Source: Herbaspirillum sp. AP02
GTDB taxonomy: Bacteria; Pseudomonadota; Gammaproteobacteria; Burkholderiales; Burkholderiaceae_D
DNA length: 64,000 nt
Direction: 5' to 3'
Assembly (NCBI RefSeq): GCF_015767275.1
Contig: NZ_JADWMY010000001.1
Location: forward strand, 1,116,001-1,180,000
Part shown: piece by piece, positions 17,806-26,577 of the stretch
How the letters are laid out: every line of letters begins with the position of its first letter
Position numbering within the stretch: the stretch's first letter is position 1
Notes under the pieces: model-generated
What the model was told of the DNA's origin: nothing
The model's database searches: none
The model's input: only the letters and a program-made list of their open reading frames with translations
Position numbers and translations under genes: made by a program

Positions 17806-18773
17806 CGATGCTGCGCTGGGGCATCATCGGCTGCGGCGCCGTGACCGAGCGCAAGAGCGGTCCGGCCTATCAGCGTACACCCAGCTTCGCGCTGGCCGGC
17901 GTGATGCGACGCGATGCCGCACTGGCGGCCGATTATGCGCAACGCCATGGTGTAGCACGCTGGTTCGACGACGCCGACGCGCTGATCCAAGACCCCGACA
18001 TCGACGCCGTCTATGTCGCCACCCCGCCCGACAGCCACTGCCATTACGCACTCAAGGTCGCCGCCGCCGGCAAACCCTGCTGCGTGGAAAAGCCGATGGC
18101 CCCCAGCTACGCGCAATGCCTGGAGATGCTGGCCGCCTTCGAACGGGCACAGCAGCCCTTGTTCGTGGCCTATTACCGGCGCTCGCTGCCACGCTTCGAA
18201 CAAGTGCGCCAGTGGCTGGCCGAAGGCCGCATCGGCACTGCGCGCCACATCCACTGGCAACTGGCGCGCCCACCGGGGCCGGACGACCTGCAGCGACGCT
18301 ACCGCTGGCGCACCGACGCCCGCATCGCCCCGGGGGGTTATTTCGACGACCTCGGCAGTCATGGGCTGAACCTGTTTTCGTACTTCTTCGGCGAAGTGGC
18401 CGAGGTATCCGGCTGCGGCACCAATCAGCAAGGCCTGTACAGCGCCTGCGATGCGGTGGCCGCAAGCTGGCGCTATCGCAGCGGCGTGACCGGCAGCGGC
18501 AGCTGGCATTTCGGCAGCTTCGAGCGCGCCGACCGGGTGGAGATCACGGGCAGCGCCGGCAAGATCGTTTTTTCGGTATTCGAGGAAGCGGCCCTGCAAC
18601 TGCACACGGCCGATACCACGCTGCACCTGGAGGTCGCCAACCCCGACCCGATCCAGCTGCATCACGTCAGGAACATGCAGCTTCACCTGGACGGCGGTGC
18701 GCGCCATCCTTCCTGCGGCGACAGCGCCGCCCATACGGCCTGGATGATGGAAACCATCCTGCGGCCAAAATGA
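17802..18773 (+). CDS. Gfo/Idh/MocA family NAD(P)-dependent oxidoreductase
   Basis: The 323-residue dehydrogenase starts with a Rossmann motif (LRWGIIGCGAVTERKSG) and has the family's CCVEKPMAPS motif with the EKP nucleotide-contact site. GGYFDDLGSHGLNLFSYFFG carries the catalytic D-x3-H-type pair. It oxidises or reduces a sugar, inositol or related substrate that cannot be named. It overlaps the cueR stop (ATGA) with CAGGGAACG before it, so it would be part of the copper-induced transcript. Nothing known links this family to copper. An upstream in-frame start at 17775 is less likely. Confidence 0.88.
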   Translation: MTMLRWGIIGCGAVTERKSGPAYQRTPSFALAGVMRRDAALAADYAQRHGVARWFDDADALIQDPDIDAVYVATPPDSHCHYALKVAAAGKPCCVEKPMAPSYAQCLEMLAAFERAQQPLFVAYYRRSLPRFEQVRQWLAEGRIGTARHIHWQLARPPGPDDLQRRYRWRTDARIAPGGYFDDLGSHGLNLFSYFFGEVAEVSGCGTNQQGLYSACDAVAASWRYRSGVTGSGSWHFGSFERADRVEITGSAGKIVFSVFEEAALQLHTADTTLHLEVANPDPIQLHHVRNMQLHLDGGARHPSCGDSAAHTAWMMETILRPK

Positions 18774-18899
18774 CATAATGTCTGCGGCGTTGCCAACGGG
18801 GGGACCGACGGTATCGCTGGCTGCGGGATGATTGCGCTCGGACGCCACCCATTACTCAGCTATCACTCACCAGAACACAGAAGAGGGAGACTGCTTGCC

Positions 18900-19802
18900 A
18901 TGCCCCAGACCAATCATCTGAGTTTCGTCGACACCGACCAGTTGCGCATCGGCTTCGAGGTCAGCGGCCCGCCCGACGCCCCGCCGGTGGTCTTGCTGCA
19001 TGGCTGGCCGGACGACGTGCGGACCTGGGATGCCCTGCTGCGTCCGCTACGCGCAGCCGGCTACCAGGTGATCCGCCCCTACCTGCGCGGCTACGGACCG
19101 ACCCGCTTCCACGCCGACAGCACCCCGAGGAGCGGCCAGCTGGCCGCGCTGGGCAGTGACCTGATGGCCTTCGTCGACGCCCTCGGCCTGCAGCGTTACG
19201 CGCTCATCGGCCACGACTGGGGCGCCCGCGCCGCCTATATCGCGGCCTCGCAGACCCCCGAACGCATCAGCCACTGCATCGCCCTGTCGGTGGGCTGGGG
19301 GACCAACCGGCCGGACCAGAAACTGACGCTGCAGCAATCGCGTAATTACTGGTACCACTGGTATTTCGCCACCGAACGTGGCGCGGCCGAACTGCGCGAG
19401 GACCGTCGGGCCTTCACGCGCTTCATGTGGCATAGCTGGTCACCGTCGTGGAAGTTTGCCGAGAGCGAGTTCAACAATACCGCCGCCTCCTTCGACCATC
19501 CGGACTGGGTCGATATCTGCCTGCACTCCTACCGTCATCGCTGGGGCTTCGCCGAGGGTGACCCGACCTATGCCGCCCTGGAAGCCCGGCTGCAGGACAC
19601 GCCACGCATCATGGTGCCCACGCTGGTGCTGCATGGCGCCGAGGATGGCGCCAACGCTCCTGCCACCTCCGAGGGCCGCGACAAGTTCTTCGGCAAAGAC
19701 TATCGGCGCGTGCTGATCCCCGGTGCCGGCCACTTCCCGCAGCGCGAACGGCCGGACGAGGTCACCGAGGAAATCATGGCCTGGCTGGCCCGCCCGGCCT
19801 GA
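18900..19802 (+). CDS. Alpha/beta hydrolase, epoxide hydrolase-like
   Basis: The 300-residue alpha/beta hydrolase has the oxyanion motif LLHGWPDDVRTWD and the nucleophile elbow LIGHDWGARAAY. There the nucleophile is Asp, as in soluble epoxide hydrolases and haloalkane dehalogenases. The C-terminal GAGHFPQRERPDEV supplies the catalytic His. It is probably cytoplasmic. The ATG at 18900 is preceded by GAGGGAGA; upstream extension in frame has no family similarity. It faces cadR convergently with a 9-base gap. The physiological substrate is unknown. Confidence 0.88.
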   Translation: MPQTNHLSFVDTDQLRIGFEVSGPPDAPPVVLLHGWPDDVRTWDALLRPLRAAGYQVIRPYLRGYGPTRFHADSTPRSGQLAALGSDLMAFVDALGLQRYALIGHDWGARAAYIAASQTPERISHCIALSVGWGTNRPDQKLTLQQSRNYWYHWYFATERGAAELREDRRAFTRFMWHSWSPSWKFAESEFNNTAASFDHPDWVDICLHSYRHRWGFAEGDPTYAALEARLQDTPRIMVPTLVLHGAEDGANAPATSEGRDKFFGKDYRRVLIPGAGHFPQRERPDEVTEEIMAWLARPA

Positions 19803-19811
19803 TCCACGGCC

Positions 19812-20264
19812 TCAGTGGCAGCCACCGCCGTGGCTGCCCAGATTGGCTGGCTTCATCTCATCCGGCAGGCTGGCCAGCCCCTGCAGGATGCCGCAATCCC
19901 GCGCCGGCTGTTCCACCTCGCACTGGGCGCGCAACTGGTGCAGTTGCTCCTGCAGCGCCTGCAATTGCACGATGCGCTGCGCCACGTGGCCGATGTGCTT
20001 GTCCAGCAGGGCATTGACCTCGCCGCAGTTCTGCTCGGGCGCATCGCGCAGGCGCAGCAGTTCGCGCACCTCGTCCAGCGTCATGTCCAGCGAACGGCAA
20101 TGGCGGATGAACTGCAGGCGTTCGACGTGCCGCTCGCCGTAGAGCCGGTAGTTCGACGATGAACGCGTCGGCTCGGGCAGCAATGCCTCTTTCTCGTAAT
20201 AACGGATGGTTTCCACCGGGCAATCGGCCTGGCCGGCCAGTTCGCCTATCTTGAGCGTATCCAT
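19812..20264 (-). CDS. cadR: Cd/Pb-responsive MerR-family regulator (CadR/PbrR type)
   Basis: The 150-residue regulator begins MDTLKIGELAGQADCPVETI, the characteristic CadR/PbrR helix-turn-helix with Cys15. Further Cys at 80, 115 and 124 match the metal-binding set of this subgroup, and the tail ends in a Gly/His/Cys cluster (SHGGGCH). It should sense Cd(II), Pb(II) or Zn(II) and activate the divergent cadA from the promoter at 20276-20306. The ATG at 20264 fits family starts; longer in-frame starts run into the promoter. Confidence 0.92.
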   Translation of the reverse strand: MDTLKIGELAGQADCPVETIRYYEKEALLPEPTRSSSNYRLYGERHVERLQFIRHCRSLDMTLDEVRELLRLRDAPEQNCGEVNALLDKHIGHVAQRIVQLQALQEQLHQLRAQCEVEQPARDCGILQGLASLPDEMKPANLGSHGGGCH

Positions 20265-20275
20265 GCGATCCTCGC

Positions 20276-20306
20276 TTGACCTTGTAGTTACTTCAGGGTT
20301 TTTAAT
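20276..20306 (+). promoter_or_regulatory. CadR/PbrR-type promoter of cadA
   Basis: TTGACC (20276-20281) and a -10 TTTAAT (20301-20306) are separated by 19 bases. The spacer contains the imperfect dyad CCTTGTAG-TTA-CTTCAGGG, closely similar to known pbrA/cadA operators. It lies in the gap between divergent cadR and cadA. Confidence 0.78.
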
Positions 20307-20344
20307 ATACCCCTGAAACCCGTTGGCTGCACAAGGAGCAAGGC

Positions 20345-22705
20345 ATGACCGGAACCCATCACAAGCACGCGCATGACCACCAGCACGATCATCACGATCA
20401 CGATCACCATCATGATCATGGGCAGCACCAGCACGCCCAGCCGCAAGCCTGCTGCGGCAGCCACGCCTGCGACAGTGTTGCAACGGTGGCGGCACCGCAC
20501 AAGCTGGACGGCGCGACCGAACAGGCGGTCTTCTTCATTCAGAAGATGGACTGCCCGACTGAAGAAAAACTGATCCGTGAACGCCTCTCCAATATGAAGG
20601 GAGTGGGTACGCTGGAATTCAACCTGATCCAGCGCGAACTGACGGTGCAACACCAGTTGCCCTCCATCGCGCCGCTGGTCGCGACCCTCACGGCGCTGGA
20701 CATGCTGCCGGCCGTGAAGTCCGATTCGCTGGATGCCGACGCCGGCCGCGACGCGCCCGACCAGGCGGCCGCCTACCGCATCCCGGCCCGGCGCTGGGCG
20801 CTGCTGGGCCTGGCCAGCGTGGCTGCCCTGGGCGCCGAGGTGCTGGCCTGGACCAGCGGCGACGAACGCTCGCTGCCGGTGATCGCGCTGGCGCTGGCGG
20901 CCATCTTGCTGGGTGGGCTGGGCACGCTCAAGAAGGGCTGGATCGCCCTGCGCAACTTCTCGCTGAACATGAATTTCCTGATGTCGCTGGCCGTCATCGG
21001 CGCCGCCGTGATCGGTCAGTGGCCGGAAGCGGCGGTGGTGATCGTGCTGTTCACCCTGGCCGAGATGATCGAGGCGCTGTCGCTGGACCGCGCCCGCAAC
21101 GCCATCGCCGGCCTGATGGCGATGACCCCGGACATGGCTACCGTGCGCAGCGCCGAGGGCAGCTGGAACAGCGTGCCGGCCGCCAGCGTGGCCGTCGACG
21201 CCATGGTGCGCGTGGCCCCGGGCGAGCGCGTGCCGCTCGATGGCCTGCTGGTCAGCGGCAGCACCAGCATCAACCAGGCGCCGATCACCGGCGAGAGCCT
21301 CCCGGTGGCCAAGCAGGCCGGCGATCCGGTCTTCGCCGGCACCATCAATGAACAGGGCGCCTTCGAGATGCAGGTCAGCGCCGCCCAGGCCGACTCCACC
21401 CTCTCGCGCATCGTCAGGAGTGTGCAGCAGGCCCAGGGCCAGCGCGCCCCGACCCAGCGCTTCGTGGACAACTTCGCGCGCTACTACATCCCGGCGGTGG
21501 TGATGATGGCCGTGCTGGTGGCCCTGCTGCCGCCCTTGCTGGCCGGCGCGCCCTTCCAGCCCTGGCTGTACAAGGCGCTGGTGCTGCTGGTCATCGCCTG
21601 CCCCTGCGCACTGGTCATTTCCACGCCGGTGACCATCGTCAGCGGGCTGGCCTCGGCGGCCCGGCACGGCATCCTGATCAAGGGTGGCGTCTATCTGGAA
21701 CAGGGACGCCGCCTGCGCGCCCTGGCGGTGGACAAGACCGGTACCCTGACCTTCGGCAAGCCGCGCCTGACCGACGTGGTCTCGCTGCAGGCCGGCGCTG
21801 ACCAGCAGGCCCTGCTGCAACTGGCCGTGTCGCTGGCGGCACGCTCGGACCACCCGGTCTCGCGCGCCATCGCCGTGCAGGAGGAGATGCAAGAGGAGAT
21901 GCAAGAGGAGATGCAAGAGGATAGGCAGGCACTGGAGGTGCAGGAATTCGCCGCCCTGGCCGGACGCGGCGTGCAAGGCCGCATCGACGGGCAATTGCTG
22001 CACCTGGGCAACCACCGCCTGGTGCATGAACTGGGCCAGTGCAGCCCGGAACTGGAGGCGCGCCTGCAAGGCTTCGAAAAGCAGGGCAAGACCACCACCC
22101 TGCTGTGCCGCGACGGCCGCCCGGAACTGCTGATGGCGGTAGCCGACACGGTGCGCCCCAGCAGCCGCCAGGCGGTGAGTGAACTGCAGGCCATGGGCGT
22201 GCAGGTGGTCATGCTGACCGGCGACAACAGCCATACTGCCCAGGCGATTGCCGGGCAGACCGGCATCACCGATGTCCGTGGCGACCAGCTGCCGGAAGAC
22301 AAGCTGCAGGCCATCGAGCAGTTGCGCCAGCGCCATGGCGAGCGCAGCGTGGGCATGGTCGGCGACGGCATCAACGACGCCCCGGCCCTGGCACGCGCCG
22401 ATATCGGCTTTGCCATGGGCGCCGCTGGTACCGACACCGCCCTGGAGACGGCCGATGTCGCCCTGATGGACGACGACCTGCGCAAGATCGCCGACTTCAT
22501 CGGCCTCTCGCGCCAGGCCCATGCCGTGCTGGTGCAGAACATCAGCATCGCGCTGGGCATCAAGGCGGTGTTCCTGGTGCTGGCGCTGGTGGGGATGAGC
22601 TCGCTGTGGATGGCCGTGTTCGCCGACATGGGCGCCAGCCTGATCGTGGTCTTCAACGGCCTGCGGCTGGTGCGCGGCTTGCGCCAGCGCAAACCGGCCG
22701 GTTGA
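20345..22705 (+). CDS. cadA: Cd/Zn/Pb-exporting P1B-type ATPase
   Basis: The 786-residue ATPase has a very His/Asp-rich N-terminus (about 13 His in the first 35 residues) and a Cys-rich ACCGSHAC. The degenerate HMA domain KMDCPTEEKLIRERL has Cys70. The transmembrane CPC is at 419-421, DKTGTLTFG starts at Asp463, and [20 protein letters not shown] follows. The MDCPTEE motif and the CPC context (CPCALVISTPV) mark the ZntA/CadA/PbrA branch. It exports divalent soft metals. An acidic/Met repeat (residues 513-528) interrupts the nucleotide-binding domain just after the HPVSRAI motif. Confidence 0.95.
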   Translation: MTGTHHKHAHDHQHDHHDHDHHHDHGQHQHAQPQACCGSHACDSVATVAAPHKLDGATEQAVFFIQKMDCPTEEKLIRERLSNMKGVGTLEFNLIQRELTVQHQLPSIAPLVATLTALDMLPAVKSDSLDADAGRDAPDQAAAYRIPARRWALLGLASVAALGAEVLAWTSGDERSLPVIALALAAILLGGLGTLKKGWIALRNFSLNMNFLMSLAVIGAAVIGQWPEAAVVIVLFTLAEMIEALSLDRARNAIAGLMAMTPDMATVRSAEGSWNSVPAASVAVDAMVRVAPGERVPLDGLLVSGSTSINQAPITGESLPVAKQAGDPVFAGTINEQGAFEMQVSAAQADSTLSRIVRSVQQAQGQRAPTQRFVDNFARYYIPAVVMMAVLVALLPPLLAGAPFQPWLYKALVLLVIACPCALVISTPVTIVSGLASAARHGILIKGGVYLEQGRRLRALAVDKTGTLTFGKPRLTDVVSLQAGADQQALLQLAVSLAARSDHPVSRAIAVQEEMQEEMQEEMQEDRQALEVQEFAALAGRGVQGRIDGQLLHLGNHRLVHELGQCSPELEARLQGFEKQGKTTTLLCRDGRPELLMAVADTVRPSSRQAVSELQAMGVQVVMLTGDNSHTAQAIAGQTGITDVRGDQLPEDKLQAIEQLRQRHGERSVGMVGDGINDAPALARADIGFAMGAAGTDTALETADVALMDDDLRKIADFIGLSRQAHAVLVQNISIALGIKAVFLVLALVGMSSLWMAVFADMGASLIVVFNGLRLVRGLRQRKPAG
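21881..21928 (+). repeat. In-frame 12-bp tandem repeat in cadA
   Basis: The unit GAGGAGATGCAA occurs three times perfectly (21881-21916) and once degenerately (21917-21928), encoding EEMQ-EEMQ-EEMQ-EDRQ. Being a multiple of three, copy-number changes keep the reading frame. Confidence 0.95.
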
Positions 22706-22738
22706 TCCACGACCGGCACAGCGACTATACTGGCGCCC

Positions 22739-23185
22739 ATGATGCTGCGCGCAAAAATCCTCCTGCTCTGGCTGCTGGCGCTGGCGATCCCCCTCCAGGG
22801 TTTCGCCGCCGTGCTGCAGGCCTGCGCGCCGGCGATGCAAGCGACACAACATCATGGACAACACCACGCCGGCCAGGTGAGCGACACTGCCATGACCGCC
22901 GAAGCCGCCCCTGTCGACCAGGCTGCACAGCATCACGCCCACCATCACCCGATGGCGCAAACCCTGGCCGATAGCGATCCTGCACCGGCTTCCCCGCATG
23001 GCACGCAGCACGCCAACGCCTCCTGCAGCTTCTGCGCCGCCTGCACGGTGGGCGCCATCCTGCCGCTGGCGCTGGCTACCGTTCCCGCGCCCGATCTTCC
23101 CTCGCACGACTATCTCGTGCAGCCGGCTGCCGGCTTCGTCGGCCACCTGCCGGAAAACCCCGACCGTCCCCCTGCCCTCGCCTGA
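22739..23185 (+). CDS. His-rich periplasmic protein, CzcI/DUF2946-like
   Basis: The 148-residue product has an N-terminal hydrophobic signal segment (ILLLWLLALAIPLQGFAA) and many His clusters (HHGQHH, QHHAHHHP). A conserved-looking ANASCSFCAACTVGAI with three closely spaced Cys follows, then a Pro-rich end. This layout resembles the small CzcI/CopI-like metal-resistance proteins annotated DUF2946. It probably binds metal in the periplasm or influences the metal regulon. It lies 33 bases after cadA and 111 before a TolC-type gene. The family assignment is moderate; the metal link rests on composition and context. Confidence 0.7.
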   Translation: MMLRAKILLLWLLALAIPLQGFAAVLQACAPAMQATQHHGQHHAGQVSDTAMTAEAAPVDQAAQHHAHHHPMAQTLADSDPAPASPHGTQHANASCSFCAACTVGAILPLALATVPAPDLPSHDYLVQPAAGFVGHLPENPDRPPALA

Positions 23186-23296
23186 TCCCGCCCTGCGCAC
23201 GTCCCTGTGCGCCTGAGCCTGGACCCGTTGCGCGTCGCATCCTTTGCTCCCGGTGCTGCGCGCCACGGATGACGATCATCATCAGACGAGGATTTC

Positions 23297-24691
23297 ATGA
23301 TCCCCCATGTTTCACGCCCCTTGCGGGCGGCCGCCGTGGCCGCCTGCGCCATGCTGGCCGGCTGCGCGCAGCTGTCGCCCGACGCCGGCTTCGACCGGCT
23401 CGCGCAGACCAGCACCGAGCGCCTGGGCCAGGCACCTGCCTGGAACCGCACGCCCGAACAACGCCAAGCCAGCCAGGACCGCGTCACCCGGCTCTTGCAG
23501 GCCGATGGCAGCGCTGGCCCCACGGCCAACCGACTGGCCAATGCCGATGACGCGGTACAGATCGCCCTGATCAACAACCCCGAACTGCAGGCCGCCTTCG
23601 CCGAACTCGGCGTGGCAGAAGCCGATCTGGTCCAGGCCGGGCGCCTGCCCAACCCCGGCTTTTCCTTTGCCCGCACCCATGCCGGTGATGACATCAAGAT
23701 CGAACGCAGCCTGTCGCTGGGCCTGATGCGCCTGCTGACCATGCCGGCCACCGCCCGCATCGAACAGCGCCGTTTCGAACAGGTCCGCCTGTCGCTGGCC
23801 GCACGCGTGCTGGCGCTGGCCGCACAGACCCGGCAAGCCTATTACCAGGCCGTGGCCGCGCAACAGGGCCTGACCTACCAGCAGCAGGTCGCCGACGCCG
23901 CCGACGCCGCGCACGAACTGGCCGCGCAGATGGCCCGCCTGGGCAACATCAGCAAACTGGACGCCGCCCGCGAGCAGTTCTTCTACGGCCAGGCGCAAGC
24001 CAGCCTGCAACAGGCCCAGCGCCTGGCCGCACAGGACAAGGAAACCCTGGCCCGCCTGCTGGGCCTGGCGCCCGACTTCGCCCTGCCGGCCCAACTGCCC
24101 GCCCTGCCCGCACAACTGGATGCCCTGGGCGACGTCGAGCAGCAGGCATTGCAACAGCGGCTGGACGTACAGGCCGCCCGCACCGAACTGGAAGGTCTGC
24201 AAGGCTCGCTGGGCCTGACCCGCGCCACGCGCCTGGTGAACGTGCTGGACCTGGGCGCGCTGCGCACGTCCGAAAGCAGCAAGCCGCCCGAAATCGGCTA
24301 CGAGATCTCCATCGAGATCCCGCTCTTCGACTGGGGCGAGGCCCGCGTCGCCAAGGCCGAGGCGATCTACCTGCAAGGCGCCCACAAGCTGGCCGGCGCC
24401 GTGCTGGACGCCCGCGCCCAGGCGCGCCTAGCCTGGCGCCAACGACAGGATGCCTACGCCCTGGCACGACGCTATCGCGACCAGTTGCTGCCGCTGCGCC
24501 AGCGCATCGCCGAAGAAAACCTGCTGCGCTACAACGGCATGCTGCTGAGCGTCTTCGCGCTGCTGGCCGATGCCCGCGAACAGGCCAGCACCGTCAACGC
24601 CGCCATCGACGCCCAGCGCGATTTCTGGATCGCCGACGCAGCCCTGCAACTGGCCCTGAACGGCCGCCCCACCCAAGGAAAGCAACCATGA
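23297..24691 (+). CDS. TolC-family outer-membrane efflux lipoprotein (CusC/CzcC-like)
   Basis: The 464-residue outer-membrane factor has a lipoprotein signal (AMLAGCAQLSP, lipobox Cys near residue 23). Two OEP repeats follow, marked by NADDAVQIALINNPELQAAF and the later YEISIEIPLFDWGEARVAKA. It would form the trimeric exit duct of a tripartite efflux system. No RND pump or membrane-fusion gene accompanies it; instead a multicopper oxidase gene overlaps its stop (ATGA). The start is supported by GACGAGGAT upstream. Confidence 0.9.
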   Translation: MIPHVSRPLRAAAVAACAMLAGCAQLSPDAGFDRLAQTSTERLGQAPAWNRTPEQRQASQDRVTRLLQADGSAGPTANRLANADDAVQIALINNPELQAAFAELGVAEADLVQAGRLPNPGFSFARTHAGDDIKIERSLSLGLMRLLTMPATARIEQRRFEQVRLSLAARVLALAAQTRQAYYQAVAAQQGLTYQQQVADAADAAHELAAQMARLGNISKLDAAREQFFYGQAQASLQQAQRLAAQDKETLARLLGLAPDFALPAQLPALPAQLDALGDVEQQALQQRLDVQAARTELEGLQGSLGLTRATRLVNVLDLGALRTSESSKPPEIGYEISIEIPLFDWGEARVAKAEAIYLQGAHKLAGAVLDARAQARLAWRQRQDAYALARRYRDQLLPLRQRIAEENLLRYNGMLLSVFALLADAREQASTVNAAIDAQRDFWIADAALQLALNGRPTQGKQP

Positions 24692-26073
24692 ACCCGAGCG
24701 ATAAGGACCGCCGCCACTTCCTGCGCGGCGCCGCCCTGGCCGCCACCGCCGTGACGGCCGGCGCCGTCAGCCGCGTCGGCGCGGCCAGCCTGCCCGAGGC
24801 CGCACTGCAGACCAGCGCCGCCACCCAGCCACCGCTGCAACCGGCCACTGGCCGCCCCTATCAAGCGGTGGTCACGCTCAACGGCTGGACCTTGCCCTGG
24901 CGCATGAAGAACGGCGTCAAGGAATTCCACCTGGTGGCCGAACCGGTAGTGCGTGAAATCGCCCCCGGCATGAAAGCCAATCTGTGGGGCTATAACGGCC
25001 AGAGCCCCGGCCCCACCATCGAAGTGGTGGAAGGCGACCGGGTGCGCATCTTCGTCACCAACAAGCTGCCCGAGGCGACCTCGGTGCACTGGCACGGCCA
25101 GCGCCTGCCCAACGGCATGGACGGTGTGTCCGGCCTGACCCAACCGGCCATCCCGCCGGGCAAGACCTATGTCTATGAATTCACCGCCCGGCGCGCCGGT
25201 ACCTTCATGTACCACCCGCATGCCGACGAAATGGTGCAGATGGCCATGGGCATGATGGGCTTCTGGGTCACCCATCCCAAGGACCCCAATGCAATGCGGG
25301 TGGACCGCGACTTCGTATTCCTGATGAATGCCTACGACATCGCACCCGGTGCGGCCGTGCCCAAGGTCAGCACCATGCTGGACTTCAATCTGTGGACCTG
25401 GAACAGCCGCGCCTTCCCCGGCATCGACCCGCTGGTGGTGCGACAGAACGACCGCGTGCGCATCCGCGTGGGCAACCTGACCATGACCAACCACCCCCTG
25501 CACCTGCACGGTCACGAATTCAGCGTCACCGGCACCGATGGTGGCTGGGTGCCTCCGGCGGCACGCTGGCCCGAGGTCACCACCGACATCGCCGTGGGCC
25601 AGATGCGCGCCATCGAGTTCGACGCCACCGAGGAAGGCGACTGGGCGCTGCACTGTCACAAGGCCCACCACACCATGAACGCCATGGGTCACGACGTCCC
25701 GACCATGATCGGCGTGGACCAGTCACGGGTGGTCGAGAAGATCAGCAAGCTCATTCCCGACTACATGGCCATGGGTGACAAGGGTGGCTCGATGGACGGC
25801 ATGGAGATGCCACTGCCCGAGAACACCTTGCCGATGATGACCGGGACCGGCCCCTACGGTCCCATCGAAATGGGCGGCATGTTCAGCACCGTCAAGGTAC
25901 GCCGCCACCTGGCCCGCGACGATTATCGCGACCCCGGCTGGTACCGCGCCCCCAGCGGCACGGTGGCCCGCGAATGGCGGGGAGAGATGCCCGAGGCCAG
26001 GCGCGCGGTCGGCAGTCATACCACGCCAGCCACGCTGGACGTGGTCAAGCCGGGCGGCCATCACGGCCACTGA
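24688..26073 (+). CDS. Tat-exported multicopper oxidase
   Basis: The 461-residue oxidase has a twin-arginine signal (DRRHFLRGAALAATAV) and all four copper-ligand motifs: HWHG (in TSVHWHGQRLPNGMDG), YHPHADEM, HPLHLHGHEF and HCHKAHHTMNAMGH. A Met-rich region near residue 365 (MDGMEMPLPENTLPMM) resembles the Cu(I)-binding segments of CueO/CopA oxidases. It should oxidise Cu(I) in the periplasm. Its ATG overlaps the stop of the outer-membrane factor, and a CusF-like gene follows after 62 bases, so it belongs to a copper-handling operon. Confidence 0.93.
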   Translation: MNPSDKDRRHFLRGAALAATAVTAGAVSRVGAASLPEAALQTSAATQPPLQPATGRPYQAVVTLNGWTLPWRMKNGVKEFHLVAEPVVREIAPGMKANLWGYNGQSPGPTIEVVEGDRVRIFVTNKLPEATSVHWHGQRLPNGMDGVSGLTQPAIPPGKTYVYEFTARRAGTFMYHPHADEMVQMAMGMMGFWVTHPKDPNAMRVDRDFVFLMNAYDIAPGAAVPKVSTMLDFNLWTWNSRAFPGIDPLVVRQNDRVRIRVGNLTMTNHPLHLHGHEFSVTGTDGGWVPPAARWPEVTTDIAVGQMRAIEFDATEEGDWALHCHKAHHTMNAMGHDVPTMIGVDQSRVVEKISKLIPDYMAMGDKGGSMDGMEMPLPENTLPMMTGTGPYGPIEMGGMFSTVKVRRHLARDDYRDPGWYRAPSGTVAREWRGEMPEARRAVGSHTTPATLDVVKPGGHHGH

Positions 26074-26135
26074 CCAGGCCACTGAACCAGCCACCCCGAC
26101 AACTTCAGCTTTACACCATCAAGAAAGGAAGCATC

Positions 26136-26426
26136 ATGTTACGCACCCTCCTCCTCACCCTGGCTCTCTCGCTGCCCGCGCTGGGCCTCCATGCCCAGGG
26201 CACCGCCCCCAAGGTCGATGGCGAAATCCGCAAGGTCGACGCCGCCGCCGGCAAGCTCACCATCCGCCACGGCGACATCCCCAACCTGCAGATGTCGGGC
26301 ATGACCATGGTCTTCAAGGCCACACCGGAGATCATCGGACGCGCCCACGAAGGCGAGAAGATCAGCTTCACCGCCGACCGTATCGATGGCGCCCTCACCG
26401 TCACCTCGCTGGAAAGCCGGAACTGA
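26136..26426 (+). CDS. Periplasmic copper-binding protein, CusF-like
   Basis: The 96-residue protein has a signal peptide (residues 1-21, ending LHAQ) and a single CusF-type OB domain. The fold markers GEIRKVDAAAGKLTIRHG and MSGMTMVFKA are clear. The Met pair in MSGMTM and the upstream His supply the expected Cu(I) ligands. It probably carries copper in the periplasm. AAAGGAAG precedes the ATG at 26136. It closes the operon CzcI-like / TolC / multicopper oxidase / CusF. Confidence 0.9.
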   Translation: MLRTLLLTLALSLPALGLHAQGTAPKVDGEIRKVDAAAGKLTIRHGDIPNLQMSGMTMVFKATPEIIGRAHEGEKISFTADRIDGALTVTSLESRN

Positions 26427-26577
26427 TCAGCACCGACGGGTGCGGGGCGGCGGACTGAAGGCACATTGCCGGATGTAAATTTCGTCGTCCCGACGACCAT
26501 TCCCCTGGGGCGTTGGCGGTATCATCGGTTTTTTTCCATAACAGGCCATCGCGCCGACACAACAGAGGAGACCCGGT

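Noticed and set aside
20288-23266. 992-codon open frame on the minus strand opposite cadA
   Set aside because: It is the antisense shadow of the GC-rich cadA/CzcI-like genes. The product is a His/Gln/Arg/Gly-rich string with no domain, and it would overlap the cadR promoter region.
26427-26450. GCACC...GGGTGC hairpin after the CusF-like gene
   Set aside because: Short stem with no T tract; likely chance in GC-rich sequence.
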